Source: an uncultured Collinsella sp. (GTDB lineage: Bacteria; Actinomycetota; Coriobacteriia; Coriobacteriales; Coriobacteriaceae). Taken from it: a stretch of DNA of 41,456 nt. The notes beneath the pieces are model-generated. The model did not search any database. It saw only the letters and a list, made by a program, of their open reading frames with translations, and was not told the DNA's origin. The DNA is taken from positions 1-41,456 of the forward strand of contig UQHV01000020.1 in the NCBI GenBank assembly GCA_900540895.1, in the 5' to 3' direction. Numbering within the stretch: the first letter of the stretch is position 1; every line of letters starts with the position of its first letter. This document shows, in pieces, positions 23,517 through 32,359 of this stretch. Both the position numbers and the translations under genes were made by a program.

Positions 23517-24929
23517 CTATTTAGAATCCGAATCGTCCATGGAGCCGTCGATGCCGGTTTTGGTTTCGTCGTTCATATTGAAATCGTCGTCTTTGGCGAA
23601 GGGATTCTTGAAAAAGCCCGTAGCATCGGGCTGAAGGCCCGAGAGCTTCATCCAGGGATTATCGAGCTCGGGTTTGGGCATGGCCTGGGCCTCGGGCGCG
23701 GTCTCGTTGCCGATGAGCTCGGACTCGTAGATGAAGGTGTCGTCGCCGAGCGCGTCGTAGGCGGCGACCGGGTTGCCATCGGCATCGCGGTACGGTGTGC
23801 CCTTAAACACGGCGCCGTCATAGGCCACAAGCTGGCGGCCGGTCTCATTCTCGAAGTAGTACACGAAGATACCCTTGAGGGCCGCACATAGCGGGATGGC
23901 AATAATCATGCCGATGGGGCCCATGAGTGCCGAGCCAATAACGAGCGCCGTGAGGCTCATGATGGGATGCACCTGCACCGAGCTCTGCATAACCTTAGGC
24001 GAAATCACGTTATCGGTGACGTTTTGCGCGACCATCGTCACGATGAGCGTCCATAACGCCAACATGGGACTGAACATGAAGCCGAGTACCGTGGCGATTG
24101 CTGCGCTCACCCAGGGACCGACGACCGGAACCAAATGCATGATGCCGGTAAAGATAGCCATGAGCGCCGCATACGGATGACCGATGATCAAAAAACCGAT
24201 AAAGGCGAGGAAACCACCGCAGATGGACGTCACGACCATACCGCGCATGTAGCCGCCGACAGAGCGAGAAAGGATGGCGACCATAAAGCGGTACGAGGTC
24301 TCCTTCTCCTGACCGATGATGGTGCAAATCTCGTGATGCATGCGAGGGTAGTCGCAGGCCATCCAGTAGGCAAGCACCAGACCAAGGAAGATCACGAACA
24401 ACTGCGAGGCCGTATTGGTGATGAGCGGGAACACACCGCGGCCAAGCTCGGCAGCAATCTGAGACACATACTTCGATGCCACGGCAACCAGCGACGACAG
24501 GTTGTCGTCCAAATACTCCTTGAGCGGCGTGTTGTTGAGCGTCTTGGCATGCGAGATCATCTCATTGAGATCGCCACCCGCAACACGAAGCTGCTCGGGC
24601 AGGCGGCTCAGGACTTCCATGATCTGACCAAAGAGAATCGGCGACAAGATGCAAACGACACCGACGAGCACGGCAACAACAACAATAAGCGCGATAAGCG
24701 AACCGATGCCGCGATTCACGCCATGGTGCTCGAGCCAGTTGGTGATCGGGGACATCACAAAAGCAATGATGGAGCCGACGGCAAGAAACTCAATAACCGG
24801 CGCCAGGATGCCCATAAGGTTAAAGATGACAGCGGCGATGACAATGCAGCCGACAACAGCCCAAATGCGAAGCGTCAGAATGCGGGTGTCGCGCAGCACG
24901 CGATCGGTTTGTTGGGGGTGCTCACTCAT
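23517..24929 (-). CDS. AI-2E family (UPF0118) transporter
   Basis: A 470-residue integral membrane protein. About eight hydrophobic segments, a large soluble loop between the early and later helices, and the GPWVSAAIATVLGF and NVISPKVMQSSVQVHP segments match the AI-2E permease family. Members export or import small molecules such as autoinducer-2 or Na+/Li+ in other bacteria; the substrate here is unknown. The last 100 residues form a hydrophilic, acidic tail that is unusual in length. Its ATG overlaps the stop of the sigma factor gene, so it is translated with that operon. Confidence 0.87.
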   Translation of the reverse strand: MSEHPQQTDRVLRDTRILTLRIWAVVGCIVIAAVIFNLMGILAPVIEFLAVGSIIAFVMSPITNWLEHHGVNRGIGSLIALIVVVAVLVGVVCILSPILFGQIMEVLSRLPEQLRVAGGDLNEMISHAKTLNNTPLKEYLDDNLSSLVAVASKYVSQIAAELGRGVFPLITNTASQLFVIFLGLVLAYWMACDYPRMHHEICTIIGQEKETSYRFMVAILSRSVGGYMRGMVVTSICGGFLAFIGFLIIGHPYAALMAIFTGIMHLVPVVGPWVSAAIATVLGFMFSPMLALWTLIVTMVAQNVTDNVISPKVMQSSVQVHPIMSLTALVIGSALMGPIGMIIAIPLCAALKGIFVYYFENETGRQLVAYDGAVFKGTPYRDADGNPVAAYDALGDDTFIYESELIGNETAPEAQAMPKPELDNPWMKLSGLQPDATGFFKNPFAKDDDFNMNDETKTGIDGSMDDSDSK

Positions 24930-25717
24930 GAACGAATCATCACTCCGTCGGGGTCGATCTTGTCCTGAATCTTCTTAAGCGTGCGGCGCAGCAGGCGCGA
25001 AACCTGGACCTGCGATATACCCAGCTTCTTGGCGATCTCGATCTGGGTCATGCCCTTCACAAAGCGCAGCTCGATCACCTCGCGCTCGCGCGGCGAGAAA
25101 TCACGGATGGCTTCCTCAATCACTAGGCGGTCATCGGTAAAGTCGAGCTCGTTGTCGTCGTCGGCGTAACGGTCGAGAATCGAGGGGGCATCGTCGGAAT
25201 CGGACGCACCAGGAGCCTCGATGGGCACCGAGGTATAAGCCGAAGACGATTCCATAGCCTCGAGGACCTCATCGACAGTCACATCTAGATACTCAGCGAT
25301 CTCCTCAACCTTGGGCGAGCGCTGTAGCTCGTTGGTGAGCTTATCGGTAGCCTGGTTGACCTTGGCCGAGAGCTCCTGCAAGCGACGGGGCACGCGCACG
25401 CTCCAGCCCTTGTCGCGGAAGTGACGCTTGATCTCGCCCAAGATGGTAGGCGTGGCAAACGTGGTGAACTCGAGTCCGCGCTCAGGGTCAAAGCGGTCGA
25501 TAGCCTTGAGCAGGCCCAAATAGCCAACCTGCATAAGGTCATCGAGCGGCTCGCCGCGGTTCTTAAATTTGTTGGCAAGAAACCTTACCAGGTTCATGTG
25601 GGACATGACGAGCTGCTCGCGTGCGTCCGGGTCACCGGTCTCTTTATAGCGACGAAACAGCTCGCGGGTTTTCTCCTTGTCCCAAGCGGTCTTACCGCTC
25701 CGGGAACGTTCGGTCAT
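24926..25717 (-). CDS. RNA polymerase sigma factor, B/F/G subfamily
   Basis: A 263-residue sigma-70-type factor of the stress/sporulation SigB-SigF-SigG group. Region 2 reads LVMSHMNLVRFLANKFKNRG and DDLMQVGYLGLLKAIDRFDPERG, then EFTTFATPTILGEIKRHFRDKGWSVRVPRR. Region 3 is ELSAKVNQATDKLTNELQRSP. Region 4 ends with the helix-turn-helix MTQIEIAKKLGISQVQVSRLLRRTL. It follows an RsbW-like gene by one base, the usual anti-sigma/sigma pairing, and overlaps the permease gene. No anti-anti-sigma factor (RsbV/SpoIIAA) is seen here. It probably controls an envelope or general stress regulon. Confidence 0.92.
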   Translation of the reverse strand: MTERSRSGKTAWDKEKTRELFRRYKETGDPDAREQLVMSHMNLVRFLANKFKNRGEPLDDLMQVGYLGLLKAIDRFDPERGLEFTTFATPTILGEIKRHFRDKGWSVRVPRRLQELSAKVNQATDKLTNELQRSPKVEEIAEYLDVTVDEVLEAMESSSAYTSVPIEAPGASDSDDAPSILDRYADDDNELDFTDDRLVIEEAIRDFSPREREVIELRFVKGMTQIEIAKKLGISQVQVSRLLRRTLKKIQDKIDPDGVMIRS

Positions 25718-25718
25718 A

Positions 25719-26096
25719 TTAGATATCCGCCTTGAGGTCGAGGGAAAGCGTCAGGGGCGCCGAAGTCTTTTCGTAGGAGTCGCACACACTCGCGAGGATG
25801 AGCTCGGCATACACCGCAGCCTGGTCGTTTTCATCAACCGTAGCCTGGTCTCCAAAGGTAATAGTCATGCCAACGTGGGTCTCATCGACATCGAATTTGA
25901 TGGTGATGTCGTCGCAGTCGACCGCGGTGCAACCAAAAATGAAAGCCTCCTCGGCAGCCATGCGGATGTCCTCAATGCGATCGACAGACATAGAGCACAG
26001 GGCACCAACGTTGGCTGCCGTCATGCGCACAAGGCGAGCGAGACGCGGGTCGCCGGCAACGGTCAGCGTGATAGGGCAGGTTGCTTCGCTACTCAT
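25719..26096 (-). CDS. RsbW/SpoIIAB-like anti-sigma protein, ATP site degenerate
   Basis: A 125-residue protein in the anti-sigma position just before the sigma factor gene. VDRIEDIRMAAEEAF and the following beta strands match the N-terminal half of GHKL serine kinases (RsbW, SpoIIAB). The canonical N-box Asn (as in EAVTNAI) is replaced: EAFIFGC. The DxGxG box and the glycine-rich lid are missing; the region reads FGDQATVDENDQAAVYAE. So it may bind the sigma factor without phosphorylating a partner. The start is ATG at 26094-26096 with GAGGAG seven bases upstream, overlapping the DUF948-like stop by eight bases. A longer reading has no ribosome site. The assignment depends largely on context. 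Confidence 0.65.
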   Translation of the reverse strand: MSSEATCPITLTVAGDPRLARLVRMTAANVGALCSMSVDRIEDIRMAAEEAFIFGCTAVDCDDITIKFDVDETHVGMTITFGDQATVDENDQAAVYAELILASVCDSYEKTSAPLTLSLDLKADI

Positions 26097-26679
26097 CGCA
26101 GGACTCCTCGGTGGTCTCGGCGGGCGTGTAGGTGTAATACTGGGCTGCTTTAGCAGCAGGCTTCTGTGCATCATTGTCACCAGCAGCGGCCTCGTCCCCG
26201 GCTTCGCCAATCAGGACGCGCTCGGTCGGCTGCTCGGCTTCGGCCGCAGCGGAAAGTTTACGCTCGGCGTCGGCCGCGGGAGCCTTCACCTTGTTAAAGA
26301 GTTTCTGCACGGCGCCGGCGGCGGAGTCGGTCACGCTCGACACAGCATTGCTGGCCTCGGCCATGCTGCCCGTAACCTCGGAAATATCGCGGACAACCGC
26401 CTCAACCTCGACGAGGTTGGAGGTAAGGGCATCGACGGTCGTCTTGCTCGACTTAAGCAGCGGCTCCATCTGGGCAAGTGCCGGCGTAAGCTCGTCGACA
26501 GCGCCGTCGAGTTTTGCCACCACCGGCTGCGCCTCGGCGATGGTGTTGTTGAGGTCGTTCACGGTCTTATCGAGCGAGTCGACAACGTTGCGGGTCTTGC
26601 GCAGGGTAAGCGCGAGTTCAACGATGGCCCACACGCCGGCAATCTCAAGCACCAGCAGGGCGATTTGAATGGGACTCAT
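26089..26679 (-). CDS. DUF948-like membrane-anchored coiled-coil protein
   Basis: A 196-residue protein. A single N-terminal transmembrane helix (about 4-24, QIALLVLEIAGVWAIVELAL) is followed by a heptad-rich stretch (30-130) of the DUF948 type, with repeated VVDSLDKTVNDLN- and LTPALAQMEPLL-like periods. An Ala/Glu/Pro-rich, acidic end of about 60 residues ends in EESCDE. GGGAGG precedes the ATG. It is the first gene of a four-gene operon with an anti-sigma-like protein, a sigma factor and an AI-2E transporter. That position suggests an envelope-sensing or scaffolding role, which is inference. Confidence 0.72.
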   Translation of the reverse strand: MSPIQIALLVLEIAGVWAIVELALTLRKTRNVVDSLDKTVNDLNNTIAEAQPVVAKLDGAVDELTPALAQMEPLLKSSKTTVDALTSNLVEVEAVVRDISEVTGSMAEASNAVSSVTDSAAGAVQKLFNKVKAPAADAERKLSAAAEAEQPTERVLIGEAGDEAAAGDNDAQKPAAKAAQYYTYTPAETTEESCDE

Positions 26680-26774
26680 ACAAGCCTCCCGGAAAAATCG
26701 AAATACAAACGTTTTTCATGGTACCCCAAAGAAGGGGAAAGATACCCAAAGGGAATGTGCGTGGTGCCAATGAC

Positions 26775-28124
26775 CTACTTGGGCGCGTTACCGCTGCGGT
26801 CGCGTTCGCTTTGCTCCACACGCCACTCTTCCCAGCCGCGGCCCGTAGGCTGCCAGAACGCGCCGCGCTCCAACCCCTCAGGCAAATAGCGCTGGTCGAC
26901 CCAACCTTCGGGATAATCGTGCGGGTACTTGTATACACCGTACTCGTCGCTGCCGGGGCGGTGACGATCGCGAAGATAGCTGGGCACCTCGCGCAATCCG
27001 CTGTTATGGATATCGGCAAGCGCCGCATCGATCGAAGCCTCGCACGCGTTGGACTTAGGCGCCAGGCACACATAGAGTGCAGCCTGAGCCAGGTTAATGC
27101 GGCACTCGGGATAGCCAATGACCTCGGCAGACTTAAACGCGGCATGTGCCACCAAAAGCGCCTGCGGGTCGGCGTTGCCAACGTCCTCAGAAGCATGAAT
27201 CATAATACGGCGTGCAATAAACTTGGGATCCTCTCCCGCGTCAATCATGCGCGCAAGCCAGTAGACCGTGGCATCGGGGTCGCTACCGCGCATGGACTTA
27301 ATGAACGCACTGATGATGTCGTAATGCATATCACCGTTTTTGTCATACGAAAAACCGCGGCGTGGGTTGGCAATCTTCACGTCATCGACGGTGATGGGAT
27401 AACGCTCCCCTGCCGCCGGCGCCGACGTCCCCTCGGTATCGGGACGCGTGACGGCAATCTCGCTCGCCAGCTCGAGCGTCGTGAGCGCCGAGCGAGCATC
27501 ACCCGCGGCCAGCGTGCAAATGGTCTTGACCGTATCATCATCGGCAGAGAACTTTCCGTTCAAGCCCTGCGGCGCCTCGAGCGCACGCTCGATCAGCATG
27601 GCGATATCCTCGTCCTTGAGGTGCTCAAGCTCCACCACGCGACCGCGCGAGAGCAACGCCGAGTTGACCTCGAAGTACGGGTTCTCGGTCGTGGCGCCGA
27701 TCATAATGACGGTACGGTTCTCAACCGCATGCAGCAGGGCATCCTGCTGCGACTTAGAGAAGCGGTGAATCTCATCGATGAATAGAATGGTGCGACGGTC
27801 GTAGGTATTCAGGCGCGTCTTGGCCTCATCAATCACGCGGCGCAAGTCCTTCACGGTGCCCGTCACGGCGCTGACCTCGACAAACTCGCTCTTGGTATGG
27901 TTGGCGATAATGTGGGCCAGCGTCGTCTTGCCCGTACCGGCCGGCCCGTACAAAATCACGCTCGACAGCACGTCATGCTCAATCGCGGCACGCAGCCATG
28001 AGCCCTTACCGACGGCCTTTTGCTGGCCCACATACTCATCAAGCGTGTTGGGGCGCATGCGCACCGCAAGCGGCGCATTCTGAAAGGAACGCTCGCGCGT
28101 CGAAGCAGAAAAAAGGTCGTCCAT
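26775..28124 (-). CDS. rarA: Replication-associated recombination protein RarA (MgsA), AAA+ ATPase
   Basis: A 449-residue clamp-loader-like ATPase that acts at stalled forks. Walker A is GPAGTGKTT, Walker B is FIDEIHRF, sensor 1 is GATTENPYFE, and the C-terminal oligomerisation domain has SAFIKSMRGSDPDA and IMIHASEDVGNADP. The start is uncertain. I chose ATG at 28122-28124 because GGGA lies a suitable five bases before it; ATGs at 28130 and 28139 and a TTG at 28142 are also in frame. Its 3' end is 95 bases from the DUF948-like gene without a clear terminator. Confidence 0.93.
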   Translation of the reverse strand: MDDLFSASTRERSFQNAPLAVRMRPNTLDEYVGQQKAVGKGSWLRAAIEHDVLSSVILYGPAGTGKTTLAHIIANHTKSEFVEVSAVTGTVKDLRRVIDEAKTRLNTYDRRTILFIDEIHRFSKSQQDALLHAVENRTVIMIGATTENPYFEVNSALLSRGRVVELEHLKDEDIAMLIERALEAPQGLNGKFSADDDTVKTICTLAAGDARSALTTLELASEIAVTRPDTEGTSAPAAGERYPITVDDVKIANPRRGFSYDKNGDMHYDIISAFIKSMRGSDPDATVYWLARMIDAGEDPKFIARRIMIHASEDVGNADPQALLVAHAAFKSAEVIGYPECRINLAQAALYVCLAPKSNACEASIDAALADIHNSGLREVPSYLRDRHRPGSDEYGVYKYPHDYPEGWVDQRYLPEGLERGAFWQPTGRGWEEWRVEQSERDRSGNAPK

Positions 28125-28184
28125 AGCCATCCCGTGCATCAATCAAAATCGTTGTTGACCAACAGTATACCGAAATGATACGAA

Positions 28185-29432
28185 CTACCGTTCGTTAATA
28201 TAGGTACGATGCGGAAACTTTAGACCCGGGAACAGCTTGCTCGTCAGCTCGCAGAAATAACCGTCCGTCATACTCGCGATATAATCCACCACGGCTTGAT
28301 CCTTGTCGTCCTGCCAAGCGTAGGTGCGATCGTAGTAGGAAAGCTGCTGCTCAATGCGCGAAATATGGTGCTTAAAGATATACGAAGACTCATCGCCTTC
28401 GTTTATATCCTGCAGGCAACGGTCGTAGAGTTTTTCGAATGCCTCGCGCAGCTCCGCCTCGGAATCGCCTTCGATACCGCCCTTGCTATAGATCTTCTCG
28501 TAGTTCTCGTGCTTGGCTCGGCGAATTTCCTCAAACAGGTCCTCGCTCATCTCGATGCGCGGCTTACCATAACTGTGCTCAACGATATCGATGGAGGCAT
28601 GCGTGAGGATCCAACTGTTGTAGGCACCGCCCCGGCCATCATCAAAAGCGTCGGGCGAAAGCAGGCCCGCCGCAATGGCGTCTTGGCGATCGCGCCCAAC
28701 GTAGGCAAGGATATCAGAGATGCGGACCACGCAGCCTTCGAGCGTCATGGGACGCAGATGCTCAATTGCGCTATAGCCCGTGGCAATGCAATCCTCAACC
28801 GTCTGGTCAAACTGGTCAAAGGAGCCCATGACCGAGAGCTCAAACACACGCTGCTCGTACTCGCCGTTATGGCATAGCACGCCGTCGAGCGTCTGGAGCG
28901 ACACGTTGCGGCCATACAACGCGTCGAGCACGCGGACCGACTGCACGTTATGGAAAAAATAACGCCCCGTACGCTCATGAAAGATATCGTTGAGGAAGCG
29001 CTCGCCGGCATGGCCGAAAGGCGTGTGTCCCAAGTCGTGACCCAGGCCAATCGCCTCGATCAGATCGCAATTGAGCCCCAGGGCGCGACCGATATCGCGC
29101 GCAATGCGGGAGACAAGCTGTACGTGCAAACCGCGGCGTGAAAGATCATCATTGCTACGGAAGCTAAAGACCTGCGTTTTGCCTGCATAACGGGTGTAAG
29201 CCGGAAGATGAAGTATCTTTTCGGTATCGCGCATAAACGCCGGACGCATAAGCGTGCCTTTGTCGGCGGCGCGATCAATACGACGAATGACCTGATCGTC
29301 GTTGCAACGATACGGGTTGACATGCCCCGAAGCACGATCGGCGGAAATGCGCTCGACAAGTTCGGGCGACAACGCCGAGGGAATACGGTCCATGCGCGCC
29401 TTAATGACGGCCGTTTCTTGATTAATTGCCAT
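28185..29432 (-). CDS. Deoxyguanosinetriphosphate triphosphohydrolase-like HD protein
   Basis: A 415-residue HD-domain phosphohydrolase of the dGTPase family, which cuts dNTPs to nucleoside plus triphosphate. The metal ligands are H103 in RRGLHVQLV, HD at 132-133 in GLGHDLGHTPFGHAGE, and a later Asp in VRISDILAYVGRD. The ATG at 29430-29432 was chosen because AAGGAG lies six bases upstream. In several other bacteria such a gene precedes dnaG and rpoD; here it follows the A24 peptidase by 31 bases and precedes rarA, so it may be part of a nucleotide/fork-maintenance set. Confidence 0.88.
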   Translation of the reverse strand: MAINQETAVIKARMDRIPSALSPELVERISADRASGHVNPYRCNDDQVIRRIDRAADKGTLMRPAFMRDTEKILHLPAYTRYAGKTQVFSFRSNDDLSRRGLHVQLVSRIARDIGRALGLNCDLIEAIGLGHDLGHTPFGHAGERFLNDIFHERTGRYFFHNVQSVRVLDALYGRNVSLQTLDGVLCHNGEYEQRVFELSVMGSFDQFDQTVEDCIATGYSAIEHLRPMTLEGCVVRISDILAYVGRDRQDAIAAGLLSPDAFDDGRGGAYNSWILTHASIDIVEHSYGKPRIEMSEDLFEEIRRAKHENYEKIYSKGGIEGDSEAELREAFEKLYDRCLQDINEGDESSYIFKHHISRIEQQLSYYDRTYAWQDDKDQAVVDYIASMTDGYFCELTSKLFPGLKFPHRTYINER

Positions 29433-29463
29433 GGCATGCTCCTTAAGAAGGATGCGCAATCGG

Positions 29464-29886
29464 TTACAAAGTGCAGCCCACGACCTCGATTATGGCAAAA
29501 ATCGGCACTAAAAACGGGAGCAATGGCAGGGAGCGCGATTTTGTGAAGAGGCAGGAAAGGGCCAGAGCCAGGAGTGCGACGGCAAATGCCACGATGCCAC
29601 CCATAGGGTCGAGCGTGCAAAGCGCGAAGAGCGCCTTGGCGTCCCCCATGCCGATGCCCGGGATTTGGCGAAGACGACGCCAGAGGGACTCAGTCAGCAC
29701 GAGAGCAAGATACACAATGACGGCAAGACCCGCGTGGTCAAGCGCTGTGTTAACGCCTTTGTCGAGCCAAACGCCCACTAACGCCGTCACCGCACACGCA
29801 CCGGCAAGTTCATTGGGAAAACGTCGCTGACGGGCATCAATCGCCGCGCCGGCAAAGATGCAAATCCAAAACGGGATATAAAACAT
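29464..29886 (-). CDS. Small A24-family prepilin peptidase
   Basis: A 140-residue membrane aspartic peptidase without the N-terminal methylase domain. The two catalytic aspartates are D17 in AAIDARQRRFPN and D82 in GIGMGDAK, the A24 signature. The rest is mostly hydrophobic, with four to six membrane segments. The start at 29884-29886 has GAGGAGG six bases upstream. It would process type IV prepilin-like signal peptides for pili, competence or Tad secretion. No pilin or secretion gene is in this window, so its partner lies elsewhere. Confidence 0.85.
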   Translation of the reverse strand: MFYIPFWICIFAGAAIDARQRRFPNELAGACAVTALVGVWLDKGVNTALDHAGLAVIVYLALVLTESLWRRLRQIPGIGMGDAKALFALCTLDPMGGIVAFAVALLALALSCLFTKSRSLPLLPFLVPIFAIIEVVGCTL

Positions 29887-29912
29887 CGAGTACCTCCTCG
29901 AGCTGCATCGCA

Positions 29913-29959
29913 AAAGCAAAAACCACCACAAAGGTGCCTGTCCCCTTTGCGGTGGTTTT
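29913..29959 (-). terminator. Terminator after the glycosyltransferase gene
   Basis: Left arm 29918-29934 and right arm 29944-29959 pair around ACCACCACAAAGG/CCTTTGCGGTGGT with one mismatch. The minus strand then has a T-rich tail. The same ACCACC/GGTGGT theme recurs at 37562-37603. Confidence 0.82.
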
Positions 29960-29967
29960 GGTGGTGG

Positions 29968-31263
29968 TTATTTGGCGCCTTGCATGACCTCGTCGAGGGT
30001 GACGTTTACGGCATGCTGGGTAGGAACCCAGTCGACCTTCAGGAACAGCGCGGCCACCGTGATGGGGATATAGCTGAACATAAAGATCGGGAAGGTAAAC
30101 AGGTTAGTCACCAGACGCCACTTTTGCGCGCAGTGAATGTGCTTGTACTCAAAGATAGTCGTGAGCAGCGCCAGGATAAAGAAGGTCTGATACATCATGG
30201 CGAAGGTCATAATGAGCGAAGCGGCGCACGCCTGCATCTCGACTTCGGTAGCCAAGAAACCATGCGAAAGGCCACCCACAATCAAGAACGTCGCATTAGC
30301 GAGCATCGAGATCAGCGATAGCAGCATACCCGGGGCGATCGTCATGAACATGTCGTAGGCGGCAAAGCGATGATAGCGGAACGTCGACTTGACCAGATGC
30401 TTGCCGTAGGTAAAGAACACCTGGTAAAAGCCCTTGGTCCAGCGCATACGCTGCTTCCAGGATGCCTTGAACGTCACGGGTTGCTCGTCAAAGAACTCCG
30501 CCGGCGCATAGCCAATGCGAATACCGTGAATAGCGCAGAACGTAGTGAACTGAATGTCCTCGGTCAGCGTGTGGAACTGCCAGCCGTGCATGCCCTCAAT
30601 AACACTGGCGGAGATGAGGTAGCCCGAACCCGAGACGGCGCAAGACGTCTTACAGATATTACGCGCGTTGTTGAGAAAGCGCGCCTCGCGCAGGTACCAA
30701 GTAGCATTAGCTGCCGAGATCCACGAGCTGCCAAAATTCTTGGAGTTGCGATAGCTCGTGACCACATGGAATCCCTGGTCAAAGGCATCGTTCATCTTGG
30801 ACACGTAATCGCGGGAGATAACGTTATCGGCATCGAAGATAAAGTAGCCTTCAAACGTGTCGGGATACTCGTTAAGGATGCGGTCGAAGCCAAAGTCCAT
30901 GACCCAGCTCTTACCCTTACGGGCAAGATCATTGCGCTCGTAAACAATGGCACCTGCCTCGCGCGCGAGCTGTGCGGTGTTGTCGGTGCAGGCGTCGGCA
31001 ACCACGAAGACCTCGATAAGCTCGGACGGATAATCCTGGTCCTTGATGGAGCGAACAAGGTTGGCGATCACGGCCTCCTCGTTATGCGCCGCGATAAAGA
31101 AAGCATAACGATGGAGTTTTTTGGCCTTGGGAGGCGCGACCTCGCCACGAAGAGCGCCAATGACAAAGAAGACCACCTGGTACAGAAAGCAGACCGTGAG
31201 CAGCGTGACGACAATCTGGTTGAAGACCACGATGGGTGTGTTGGTTTGTAAAAAGGCGAGCAT
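29968..31263 (-). CDS. Membrane GT2-family glycosyltransferase
   Basis: A 431-residue membrane glycosyltransferase of the processive GT2 type (cellulose/hyaluronan synthase and NodC-like). An N-terminal transmembrane helix (about 12-38) leads into a GT-A domain with DAD (144-146), TED (234-236) and QRMRW (271-275), the QxxRW motif of processive enzymes. Three or so further helices follow from about 305. The substrate is a nucleotide sugar, and the product a polysaccharide or glycolipid at the cell envelope. GGGAG precedes the ATG. No further polysaccharide gene is adjacent, and a terminator follows, so it appears to be its own unit. Confidence 0.87.
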   Translation of the reverse strand: MLAFLQTNTPIVVFNQIVVTLLTVCFLYQVVFFVIGALRGEVAPPKAKKLHRYAFFIAAHNEEAVIANLVRSIKDQDYPSELIEVFVVADACTDNTAQLAREAGAIVYERNDLARKGKSWVMDFGFDRILNEYPDTFEGYFIFDADNVISRDYVSKMNDAFDQGFHVVTSYRNSKNFGSSWISAANATWYLREARFLNNARNICKTSCAVSGSGYLISASVIEGMHGWQFHTLTEDIQFTTFCAIHGIRIGYAPAEFFDEQPVTFKASWKQRMRWTKGFYQVFFTYGKHLVKSTFRYHRFAAYDMFMTIAPGMLLSLISMLANATFLIVGGLSHGFLATEVEMQACAASLIMTFAMMYQTFFILALLTTIFEYKHIHCAQKWRLVTNLFTFPIFMFSYIPITVAALFLKVDWVPTQHAVNVTLDEVMQGAK

Positions 31264-31297
31264 GCAGGCTCCCGAGAACGCGTTACGTAAACAACCG

Positions 31298-31327
31298 TAT
31301 ATCTTACCGCAGGCTTACCGAGTTCAA
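31298..31327 (-). promoter_or_regulatory. Possible promoter of the glycosyltransferase gene
   Basis: On the minus strand TTGAAC (31322-31327) is followed by TAAGAT (31301-31306, 15-base spacer) or GATATA (31298-31303, 18-base spacer). Neither spacing is ideal, so this is a weak call. Confidence 0.35.
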
Positions 31328-31345
31328 GAAACCACCTAATACTGG

Positions 31346-32359
31346 TTAGGATTCGAGAAGACCGAGCTGCGGGACGATTTCGTCGCCGGCAGCGGTGCGG
31401 CCGAGCGAATGCGGGGCCAAATCATCCAGAACCGCCGCAAGGTCCCACGGCAACTCGTCGCGGCACTCAATGCGCTCCCCCGTCACGGGATGGTCAAACG
31501 CGACGCGCCAGGAATGAAGGAATTGCCTGGTCAGCCCCTGATCGGCGCGTGCATCGCACTTGCCGTAGAGTGGATCACCCACACAGGCGTGGTTGATATG
31601 GCGCATATGCACGCGAATCTGATGTGTGCGGCCCGTAAACAGGTGGCACTCGACGAGCGTATAACCGTCGTCAAAACGCGTGGAATCAAAGCGCTCAAGG
31701 ACCTTAAAGGTCGTAATGGCCTGACGCGCGAAAGGATCGTCCGAAACCGCCATCTTGACGCGGTCGCGCGTGGAACGGGCAATACCGGTATTGATGGTGC
31801 CCTCGTCCATGGCGATGTGCCCGTGGACAAGCGTGATATAGCGACGATCGAGCGTGCGCGTGCGAATGAGATTTTGAAGCGCGCGCTGCGTGTCGTCGTC
31901 CTTTGCCGCAAGCATGAGACCCGAGGTATCGCGATCCAAACGATGCACGATCCCGGGGCGGTCCTCACCCTGTACGGTACCCAGATGGTCGATGCCGCAG
32001 TGGTAGACCAGAGCGTTCGCAAGGGTGCCGCTCTCGTGGCCATGGGCGGGATGGCACACCAGGCCCCGCTGCTTGGAGAGCACGATAAGGTAGTCGTCCT
32101 CGTAGCGGATATCGAGGGGAATGGCCTCGGGAATCATGTCGGTCGGGTCGTGCGGCTCGGGCAAGTCGACCGAGATGCGATCGCCGGCGCGTACGGCGTA
32201 CTTTTTAGAGAGACAAGTCTCACCGTTGACGGCAACGGCGCCTCCCTCGATCAGATGCGCGCAGGCAGAGCGCGTGGGACAGCCATCGTTGGCGCCCAAA
32301 TAGGCGTCAAGACGCTGGCCAGAGCAATCGTCGGCAACAAGAATATGGATGTCGGCCAT
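31346..32359 (-). CDS. RluD-family 23S rRNA pseudouridine synthase
   Basis: A 337-residue enzyme of the RluA/RluD family. An N-terminal S4 domain (about 13-68) includes GQRLDAYLG and VNGE. The catalytic domain has HRLDRDTSG with D142, then the family segment LFTGRTHQIRVHMRHI. It makes pseudouridine in 23S rRNA. The start overlaps the lspA stop in TAATG, the lspA-rluD order being very common. The protein is slightly longer than typical RluD at its C-terminus. Confidence 0.93.
   Translation of the reverse strand: MADIHILVADDCSGQRLDAYLGANDGCPTRSACAHLIEGGAVAVNGETCLSKKYAVRAGDRISVDLPEPHDPTDMIPEAIPLDIRYEDDYLIVLSKQRGLVCHPAHGHESGTLANALVYHCGIDHLGTVQGEDRPGIVHRLDRDTSGLMLAAKDDDTQRALQNLIRTRTLDRRYITLVHGHIAMDEGTINTGIARSTRDRVKMAVSDDPFARQAITTFKVLERFDSTRFDDGYTLVECHLFTGRTHQIRVHMRHINHACVGDPLYGKCDARADQGLTRQFLHSWRVAFDHPVTGERIECRDELPWDLAAVLDDLAPHSLGRTAAGDEIVPQLGLLES

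Noticed and set aside
26690..26740. CCCC-aaagaa-GGGG hairpin between rarA and the DUF948-like gene as a terminator
   Set aside because: The stem is only four bases and no U run follows, so it does not qualify.
28124..28184. Promoter for rarA around a TATACT hexamer
   Set aside because: No -35 element lies at an acceptable distance on the minus strand.
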